Positions 1 to 5,105 of a DNA stretch of 6,306 nt are shown here, one piece after another (the first letter of the stretch is position 1; each line of letters starts with the position of its first letter). A program made the translations under genes and the position numbers. The notes under the pieces were generated by a model. It saw only the letters and a program-made list of their open reading frames with translations. It was not told the origin of the DNA and made no database searches. Origin of the DNA: Coraliomargarita sp. CAG:312 (lineage in GTDB: Bacteria; Verrucomicrobiota; Verrucomicrobiia; Opitutales; Intestinicryptomonadaceae); contig FR901613.1 in assembly GCA_000438015.1 (NCBI GenBank), positions 11,765 through 18,070 on the forward strand, read 5' to 3'.

Positions 1-9
1 AATAAATTA

Positions 10-36
10 AAAGCCCGCCGATTCTCGGCGGCCTTT
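10..36 (-). terminator. Intrinsic terminator of the carboxyltransferase gene
   Basis: Bases 10-21 pair with 25-36 to give a 12-bp stem with one internal mismatch (14 against 32) and a three-base loop (22-24). The core is GC-rich (CCGCCGA / TCGGCGG). Read on the minus strand, the stem runs into TTTTAATTTATT, a discontinuous U-tract, which is the layout of a Rho-independent terminator. It lies 17 bases past the stop codon of the gene ending at 54, so that gene probably ends its transcript here. Confidence 0.85.
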
Positions 37-53
37 AAAGATAGCATTGTTTG

Positions 54-1517
54 TTAGACAGTTTCAACCGATACGTTTCGCTGTACGCCGTCGATTGTAA
101 TTTTCATATTCGAGCTGCCAGATTTTGCCGGCTGAACCTTTTCGGAAGGTTTCTTCAGCGCAAATGCCGAACGCGGCTTTGTATATAAATCTTCAAGCTG
201 CTGCGGGAACATAGCGTAGATCACGCAGTGTTCGTCGTCGTCTTTTAGCCCTTTTGCGCGCAGCGCCTTGCGGAGGTCTTCCATTCCCGGTTTTTTGAGG
301 TCGGCAGGCCTGCACTCTATCGGTTCTTTTCCGGACTTTTCTTGTGCTAGTTTGCGGATTTCAGGATCTACTGGCGCCGGCGTTCTGCCGTAATACCCCA
401 GAGCTATGTCCATTGCTTGCGGTGTAAACATCTTCCACCTTCCGAACTTTACGTTCATCATCGCTTGTGTTCCGACGATTTGGGATGTTGGTGTCACAAG
501 AGGAATCCATCCGAGCTTTTCGCGCACATAGGGAACTTCTGCGAAGACTTCCTCAAATTTGTCTTCCATTTTTTGTTCTTTTAATTGGTTGCGGAAGTTG
601 GAAAGCATTCCACCTGGAACTTGGTATATAAGGGCGTCGGTATCTATGACTTCGTTTTTAGCCATTGTATAGAATGCAAGTTCCTTATAAATCTTCTGGA
701 AAATCTCGCGGAGCTGGGCGAGCTTTTTCATGTCGTAATCTGGCTTGCGCTCATGGCCTTCAAGCATTGCAAGCATTCTTGCCGTGTCCGGCTGGCCTGT
801 ACCGTTTGCGAAAGGAGCGATGGAGGTGTCTATTGCGTCGACTCCGGCATCCACTGCGGCATAATATGTCGGAGCCCCCATTCCGGCTGTCTCGTGCGTA
901 TGGATTATGACCGGAAGCTTTATATTTTTCTTTAAGCCTTTTACAATATCAAAGGCTATGTGCGGGGGAATTAGTCCCGCCATATCTTTTATTACCACGG
1001 CGTCGCATCCCAGGTCTTGGAGCTCGCAGCCAAGCTTTACAAAACTATCTATTGTATGCACTGGGCTTTTGGTGTAGCAAATCGTTCCGTGGGCTTCTTT
1101 GCCGGCGGCTTTTGCGGCTTTTATTGAACACTCCATATTGCGGGTGTCGTTGAGCGCGTCGAATATTCTAAATATGTCCATTCCGTGCTTTGCCGACGTT
1201 TTTACAAAAGCTTCCACTACGTCGTCCGGAAAGTGCGAATAGGCAACTATATTTTGCCCTCTAAAGAGCATCATATGCTTTGTTTTAGGGCAGGCCTTTT
1301 TCAAGGTGTCCAGCCTGTCGAACGGGAATTCCCCCAAGAAGCGCAGCGCCGAGTCTATTGTTGCGCCGCCCCAAGTTTCGAGGGCTCCGAATCCCATGCT
1401 ATCCAAGATGGGGCAAGCGGGCAGCATCATTTCGGTCGGCATGCGTGTTGCCGCTAGTGATTGGTGTCCGTCGCGCAGGACGGTATTATTAAAAACAACT
1501 GGTTTTATATTTGACAT
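54..1517 (-). CDS. oadA: Biotin-dependent carboxyltransferase subunit (oxaloacetate decarboxylase alpha / transcarboxylase 5S-like), without biotinyl domain
   Basis: 487 residues, cytoplasmic. The family moves a carboxyl group between oxaloacetate (or pyruvate) and the biotin of a carrier protein. The TIM-barrel carboxyltransferase domain covers roughly residues 8-300. It opens with VLRDGHQS, whose Asp16 is the expected metal ligand, and carries the LETWGGAT motif near residue 46. Lys177 in VVIKDMAG is the expected carbamylated lysine, and His206 and His208 in IIHTHE are metal ligands. The conserved carboxylase domain follows (PGGMLSN at 301, TPTSQIVGTQA at 342, GYYG at 374). After a Lys/Pro/Ser-rich linker the protein ends with MKITIDGVQRNVSVETV (471-487). 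There is no MKM biotinylation site, so the biotin carrier must be a separate protein, as with the Propionibacterium transcarboxylase 5S subunit (about 505 residues). The start is supported by GAGGA six bases upstream. A terminator follows, so no partner gene is co-transcribed downstream in the window. OadA, the 5S subunit and pyruvate carboxylase subunit B cannot be told apart from sequence alone. Confidence 0.93.
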   Translation of the reverse strand: MSNIKPVVFNNTVLRDGHQSLAATRMPTEMMLPACPILDSMGFGALETWGGATIDSALRFLGEFPFDRLDTLKKACPKTKHMMLFRGQNIVAYSHFPDDVVEAFVKTSAKHGMDIFRIFDALNDTRNMECSIKAAKAAGKEAHGTICYTKSPVHTIDSFVKLGCELQDLGCDAVVIKDMAGLIPPHIAFDIVKGLKKNIKLPVIIHTHETAGMGAPTYYAAVDAGVDAIDTSIAPFANGTGQPDTARMLAMLEGHERKPDYDMKKLAQLREIFQKIYKELAFYTMAKNEVIDTDALIYQVPGGMLSNFRNQLKEQKMEDKFEEVFAEVPYVREKLGWIPLVTPTSQIVGTQAMMNVKFGRWKMFTPQAMDIALGYYGRTPAPVDPEIRKLAQEKSGKEPIECRPADLKKPGMEDLRKALRAKGLKDDDEHCVIYAMFPQQLEDLYTKPRSAFALKKPSEKVQPAKSGSSNMKITIDGVQRNVSVETV

Positions 1518-1520
1518 TTT

Positions 1521-1538
1521 CTTTCCTCTGGAGGAAAG
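1521..1538 (-). promoter_or_regulatory. Shine-Dalgarno site inside a perfect inverted repeat
   Basis: On the minus strand GAGGA (complement of 1524-1528) sits six bases before the ATG at 1517, a strong ribosome binding site that fixes the start of the carboxyltransferase. The same bases form one arm of a perfect 8-bp inverted repeat, CTTTCCTC (1521-1528) and GAGGAAAG (1531-1538), with a two-base centre. In RNA the outer six or seven pairs could form a small hairpin covering the site. As DNA it could equally be a dimer-type operator. The repeat is directly visible; a regulatory role is inference. Confidence 0.6.
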
Positions 1539-1662
1539 CCTTCTGCCAATCGCCGGCGCATTGTTGCGGATGGCGGTTTGCAGGAAACTTTTCTCGTTTT
1601 TGCTTTTAAATCTGTTCTTTTATTTTTTTAGACTTTTACTTTCATTCAAAGTTTGCATAAAT

Positions 1663-1691
1663 TTCGAAAAAAATCAAAGTACAGATATAAT
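1663..1691 (+). promoter_or_regulatory. Putative promoter of miaB
   Basis: TATAAT at 1686-1691 is a perfect sigma-70 type -10 box in the divergent intergenic region, 51 bases before the miaB start codon, giving an expected leader of about 45 bases. The -35 region at 17-bp spacing (1663-1668, TTCGAA) is a poor match, with only three of six consensus bases. The surrounding DNA is very AT-rich, so a chance match is possible. No comparably clear promoter was seen for the divergent carboxyltransferase gene. Confidence 0.5.
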
Positions 1692-1742
1692 TTATATGTT
1701 AACTAGTCGAAATTTTTAACACTTTTCAAGTAAATTTTACAA

Positions 1743-3176
1743 ATGGGTAAAGCATTGCTACGCACATACGGATGCCAAATGAACGAGCGCGACTCCGAAA
1801 ATATCGCCGCCATGTTTGCCGAGCGTGGTTGGGAGTTGACCGATGACGAAGATGCAGCAGACATAATCGTTATAAACACATGTTCCGTTAGAGAACAGGC
1901 GGAACAGAAGGCTATCGGCAAGCTTTGGCATTTGGTTTCGCGGCGGCGTTGGCGCGGAACATTCTTGCCGGTAATCGGCGTGACGGGGTGCATGGCGCAG
2001 AATCGGGGCGCAAAAATCTCCGATGAAGTGCCGGGGGTAGATTTTATTTTGGGCGCGCGAAAGACGCATTTAGTGGCCGATACAGCCATCGGAATCTATG
2101 ACAAGAGGATTTCAAGCCCGTCCGCGCCCGCTTTGTACAGCCGCAAAAAACCGACTCCGCAGGAGCTAAAAAAACTTTCCGAATCCGCGTATATAGACAT
2201 ATCCGACGATTTGTCGTCGCATTTGCACATAAACAAACACTTCATAAATTATAAAGACGGGGGAATGTCTGCTAAAGTTTCGGCTTTTGTATCCATAATG
2301 CAGGGGTGCCAAATGAATTGCTCTTACTGCATAGTCCCAAAAGTCCGCGGGCTGCAGCGTTCGCGTCCGGCCGACGATATTGTCAGCGAGGTAAAGATCC
2401 TTGCTGACCAGGGCGTTAAAGAAGTGACTTTGCTGGGGCAGGTGGTGAATGCATTTGGAAGGGAAGTTCCGCGCAGGGGTGGAATTTCGGAGTTTGTAAG
2501 GCTCCTTCAAAGAATAAACGATATCGACGGCATAGAAAGAATACGCTTCACCTCTCCGCATCCGTCGTATTTTGGCGACGATTTAATTTCCGCATATTCC
2601 AGCCTTGAAAAGTTGTGCAACTATGTGCATCTTCCGCTGCAATCCGGCAGCGACGGCATCCTGAAAAAAATGAACCGCCCATATAGGGCTGGAAAGTTTT
2701 TGGAAATAGTAGATAAACTCAGGGCCCAATCTCCATCCATGTCTATTTCCACCGACATAATTGTAGGCTATCCTACGGAGACTATGGACGATTTCCTGCA
2801 GACGCGCTCCCTATTCCAAAGGGCTGCATTTGATATGGCCTTTATTTTTAAATACAGCCCGCGCCAGGGTACGGTTTCCGCACAGCTGCCAGACGATGTC
2901 TCTGAAACCGAAAAGGAGGAGCGCAATCAAATATTGCTTGCAGATCTCGCAAAACAGTCGCTTGAATTCAACGAGAAATTCATAGGGAATTCAGAAGATG
3001 TTTTAATTGAAGGCTTTGCCAAGCGCGGAGAAAATGTTCTAATGGGCAGGACTCGCAATCATCGGAAAGTTGTGTTTGAAGCGCCGCCGGCTTTGATTGG
3101 TTCGACTCGGAAAGTAAAAATAGTTTCTGCTACCGTGACTACTCTGGAAGGCGTTTTGCAGCCGGGGTCTGACTAA
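1743..3176 (+). CDS. miaB: tRNA-2-methylthio-N6-isopentenyladenosine(37) synthase MiaB
   Basis: 477-residue cytoplasmic radical-SAM methylthiotransferase. The family adds a methylthio group to i6A37 of tRNAs reading codons that begin with U. The N-terminal MTTase domain carries the three auxiliary-cluster cysteines: Cys11 in TYGCQMNERDSE, Cys47 in NTCSVRE and Cys83 in VTGCMAQ. The radical-SAM cluster motif CxxxCxxC is Cys189, Cys193 and Cys196 (GCQMNCSYCIVP). FTSPHP (269-274), HLPLQSGS (296-303) and STDIIVGYPTE (336-346) follow, and a TRAM RNA-binding domain fills about 412-470. The N-terminal motifs and NTCSVREQAEQK point to MiaB rather than RimO or MtaB. The linker before the radical-SAM domain (about 120-178) seems long, but overall length is near the usual 440-475. 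Motif positions 202-209 (RGLQRSRP) and 232-236 (GQVVN) depart from the common RGxExSRP and GQNVN. An in-frame TAA at 1731-1733 confines the start to this ATG or later; no Shine-Dalgarno sequence precedes it. It is transcribed away from its left neighbour and appears monocistronic. Confidence 0.95.
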   Translation: MGKALLRTYGCQMNERDSENIAAMFAERGWELTDDEDAADIIVINTCSVREQAEQKAIGKLWHLVSRRRWRGTFLPVIGVTGCMAQNRGAKISDEVPGVDFILGARKTHLVADTAIGIYDKRISSPSAPALYSRKKPTPQELKKLSESAYIDISDDLSSHLHINKHFINYKDGGMSAKVSAFVSIMQGCQMNCSYCIVPKVRGLQRSRPADDIVSEVKILADQGVKEVTLLGQVVNAFGREVPRRGGISEFVRLLQRINDIDGIERIRFTSPHPSYFGDDLISAYSSLEKLCNYVHLPLQSGSDGILKKMNRPYRAGKFLEIVDKLRAQSPSMSISTDIIVGYPTETMDDFLQTRSLFQRAAFDMAFIFKYSPRQGTVSAQLPDDVSETEKEERNQILLADLAKQSLEFNEKFIGNSEDVLIEGFAKRGENVLMGRTRNHRKVVFEAPPALIGSTRKVKIVSATVTTLEGVLQPGSD

Positions 3177-3190
3177 ATTTTTTAAGCCTT

Positions 3191-3220
3191 AACAGCGCGC
3201 ATTTCTTGGCGCTGTTTTCT
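3191..3220 (+). terminator. Intrinsic terminator of miaB
   Basis: AACAGCGC (3191-3198) pairs perfectly with GCGCTGTT (3209-3216) around a ten-base loop. TTTTCT follows from 3215, and the stem begins 14 bases after the miaB stop codon. AAGCC (3184-3188) and GGCTT (3224-3228) could add a weaker outer stem. The U-tract exists only on the plus strand, so this should stop miaB transcription. It lacks a U-tract for the converging amidase gene, for which no intrinsic terminator was seen. Confidence 0.75.
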
Positions 3221-3295
3221 AGAGGCTTTGAAGATGCGGAATTTTTGCCCGCTAAAATCCCGGATGAAAAACGAGCCTGCCTTTTGTTCGGCGCG

Positions 3296-4282
3296 CTATT
3301 TCGCAAGCCTCCTAAGAGTGCGGTGGTAGGTCATTATTCCCGATGCTATTGATTCGGCGATTTTCTGCCTGTAGGATGGCGTCGCCAGCTTTTTGCATTC
3401 GGAATAATTTGATAGGAATCCAACTTCGATTAGAGTTGATGGCATCTTAGACGATTTTAGGACAGCGAAACGCGCGCGCTTTACGCCTCTATCCGGAGAT
3501 CCCGTGGCGGCGCGCATGGAACGCTGTATATAATACGAAAGCAGCTGGCTCCAATTGTCTGCGTCGTTCCCCGGAACTTTTATCCTGTCGGATTTTGTCT
3601 GCTTGGACGACGCTGTCGAGGGCATCCATTGTGGGGTCACAGCAAAAGTCTCGATTCCCGATACCGAAGTGTTTGAGGCTGCATTGCAATGTATGCTTAC
3701 AAACAAATTTGCATGCGATTTGTTTGCGTAGTCCGATCTGTCCGAAAGCTCTACAAATTTATCGGTTTTGCGCGTAAAAAGAACCTTATAACCGTTGCTT
3801 TTTAATATGGTTGAAAGGCGCATTGTGATGTCCAGTGCCACGGATTTTTCTTTTACGCCCAGTCTGCTGTTTTGGGTTCCGTTGTCCTTGCCGCCATGCC
3901 CAGCGTCGAGGACTATCGTAAATAAAGTCGGAGGCTTGCCGCTGTTTTGAGGGTATAGTATGGGGGCTATGCTTTTTCTAAAATCTCTGCGGCTTATATA
4001 GAGCATTCCGCGGCTTTCAGCTATGGGATGTCCGAGCCATACGGTAATGTCGTTCAACTTCATGTTCCGGTCATGCACCGAAAACACCATGCGTGAATAT
4101 TTGCTGTAAACTGTCTGGGTCTTTCCCCGTGAAATCGTCTTATAGCGCATTCCGCATGTTCTGGCCAATTCCGAAATAGGCATATAATCTATGCCCTTTA
4201 TATCCAAAGCAAACAATTCCGAAGCTGCAAAACTTGGAAACAGCATTCCCAACAGAAAGTTGCGTCTGGATAAGATAGGCAT
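3296..4282 (-). CDS. Tat-exported zinc N-acetylmuramoyl-L-alanine amidase (Amidase_3) with copper-amine-oxidase-like N-terminal domain
   Basis: 328 residues. Amidase_3 enzymes cut the bond between N-acetylmuramic acid and L-alanine in peptidoglycan, usually for cell separation or wall turnover outside the cytoplasmic membrane. The N-terminus is a twin-arginine signal, SRRNFLLG (5-12), followed by a short hydrophobic stretch; cleavage could fall near Ala19 or Ala25. Residues about 30-110, with MPISELA and a later MLYISRRDF, look like the copper-amine-oxidase-like N-terminal (stalk) domain common on wall hydrolases. The catalytic domain (about 122-322) has all expected residues: His129 in DAGHGG, Glu145 in VKEKS, His198 in SIHCNA as zinc ligands, and Glu286 in IEVGFLSN as the catalytic glutamate. 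It resembles E. coli AmiA and AmiC in Tat export, but the AMIN domain was not recognised. The start is six bases after the infC stop, and AGGA lies ten bases upstream inside infC, so it is probably the distal gene of an infC transcript. The substrate class is secure; the cellular role is inferred. Confidence 0.92.
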   Translation of the reverse strand: MPILSRRNFLLGMLFPSFAASELFALDIKGIDYMPISELARTCGMRYKTISRGKTQTVYSKYSRMVFSVHDRNMKLNDITVWLGHPIAESRGMLYISRRDFRKSIAPILYPQNSGKPPTLFTIVLDAGHGGKDNGTQNSRLGVKEKSVALDITMRLSTILKSNGYKVLFTRKTDKFVELSDRSDYANKSHANLFVSIHCNAASNTSVSGIETFAVTPQWMPSTASSKQTKSDRIKVPGNDADNWSQLLSYYIQRSMRAATGSPDRGVKRARFAVLKSSKMPSTLIEVGFLSNYSECKKLATPSYRQKIAESIASGIMTYHRTLRRLAK

Positions 4283-4288
4283 ATTGGG

Positions 4289-4930
4289 TTATTCCTGGGA
4301 ATCGGACGAGTCGTCTTCCGGAACTGCGTCGGTTTCGCGCGAATATTTCAGCTTGCGCTGGTTTTGGGGGACGGGAGACATAGAAACGCTTATGTTCCTG
4401 CCCATCAGACGAGGTTCTGCGTCGGCGTGGCCTATATGTGAAAGTTCGGATATGGCTCTATTTACGGCGTCAAATGCCTTTTCCTTGTATTCCATTTCTC
4501 GCCCCCTCATCATGAGGGTTATTTTCAGCTTATTGCCTTGGAACAGGAATTTTTCGGCGTTGCGAATTTTCGTCATAAAGTCGTTCAATTCAATGGCAGG
4601 GCGGAGTTTTATTTCCTTTACTTTTACCGTCACCTGCTTGTGCGACTTTTGTTTTTTAGATTCTTCATACATATACTTGCCGTAATCCAGAATTCGGCAG
4701 ACTGGAGGTTCGGCAGTGGGCGACACTTCAAGCAAATCCAGACCGTTGCGCCTTGCAATTGCCAATGCTTCGTAGGGTGTCATAATCCCCAATTGTTTCC
4801 CGTCCGGACCTATGACTCTAATTTTCGGAGCTCTTATTCTCTCATTTTTTCTGGGACCGAAATTTTTTCCGGACTTATTATTAAACGGGCGTTTTTCTGC
4901 GCCTCCGTTGTAGGGTCTGATATTTGCCAT
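4289..4930 (-). CDS. infC: Translation initiation factor IF-3
   Basis: 213 residues. IF-3 binds the 30S subunit, prevents premature 50S joining and checks start codon and initiator tRNA pairing. The N-terminal domain spans about 29-97, from NERIRAPKIRVIGPDGKQLG through EALAIARRNGLDLLEVSP to the family signature RILDYGKYMYE (79-89). A lysine-rich linker follows, and the C-terminal domain (about 103-187) contains VKEIKLRP, the DFMTKIRNAEKFL helix and MRGREMEY. It is longer than the usual 170-180 residues because of a basic, Asn/Gly-rich N-terminal extension (1-28) and an acidic Ser/Asp/Glu tail (199-213). The start is bounded by an in-frame TAA directly before the ATG, so it cannot lie further upstream. 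It uses AUG rather than the AUU of E. coli infC, and no Shine-Dalgarno sequence precedes it. The following gene is a wall amidase instead of the usual rpmI-rplT pair. Confidence 0.97.
   Translation of the reverse strand: MANIRPYNGGAEKRPFNNKSGKNFGPRKNERIRAPKIRVIGPDGKQLGIMTPYEALAIARRNGLDLLEVSPTAEPPVCRILDYGKYMYEESKKQKSHKQVTVKVKEIKLRPAIELNDFMTKIRNAEKFLFQGNKLKITLMMRGREMEYKEKAFDAVNRAISELSHIGHADAEPRLMGRNISVSMSPVPQNQRKLKYSRETDAVPEDDSSDSQE
4293..4296 (-). promoter_or_regulatory. Ribosome binding site of the amidase gene, inside infC
   Basis: On the minus strand AGGA lies ten bases before the amidase ATG (4280-4282), within the penultimate codons of infC. The spacing is slightly long. Its position makes translation of the amidase likely to follow on from infC translation on one mRNA. 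Confidence 0.55.
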
Positions 4931-4970
4931 TTAGTATATGTTATTATTTTCTGAAAACTGCGAGCCTTGT

Positions 4971-4976
4971 ATTTTA
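4971..4976 (-). promoter_or_regulatory. infC: Possible -10 box for infC
   Basis: On the minus strand TAAAAT (five of six to TATAAT) lies 40 bases before the infC start codon in an AT-rich 175-bp spacer behind murA. No good -35 box was seen: TTGCGT is 21 bases upstream, which is too far. A 6-bp inverted repeat (4959-4964 and 4991-4996) brackets it. No hairpin terminator was seen after murA, so read-through from murA into infC is also possible. Confidence 0.3.
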
Positions 4977-5105
4977 CCAACAAATAAAAACTCGCACACG
5001 CAACAGTCCAGCAGTTTTATTTAAATTAGTCAATAGTTTAGAATTATTTTTTTAGGCGAAAGTTTCACAAATTCTGGCGCGAAAATCTTTTTGTTCCGAT
5101 ATTGG

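Noticed and set aside
54..110. Frameshift or truncation removing a biotinyl domain from the carboxyltransferase.
   Set aside because: The bases after the stop quickly form a terminator, leaving no room for a lost domain, and the ending matches what I recall of the 5S family.
1306..1719. A 137-codon plus-strand open frame crossing the start of the carboxyltransferase gene.
   Set aside because: It is antisense to a conserved gene for most of its length, and its product ends in low-complexity Phe/Leu from the T-rich intergenic DNA; no family features.
3177..3295. Possible small gene or RNA between the converging miaB and amidase genes.
   Set aside because: Apart from the miaB terminator hairpin, nothing coding or structured was seen in these 119 bases.
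4504..4518. A 7-bp inverted repeat with a one-base centre (CCCTCAT / ATGAGGG).
   Set aside because: It lies in the part of infC encoding the conserved MMRGRE motif and is explained by those codons.
4931..5001. A short open frame (about 22 codons from a GTG) ending at the TAA that abuts the infC start, as a possible leader peptide.
   Set aside because: It has no ribosome binding site, starts upstream of the putative promoter, and shows no attenuator-like codon run; chance explains it.
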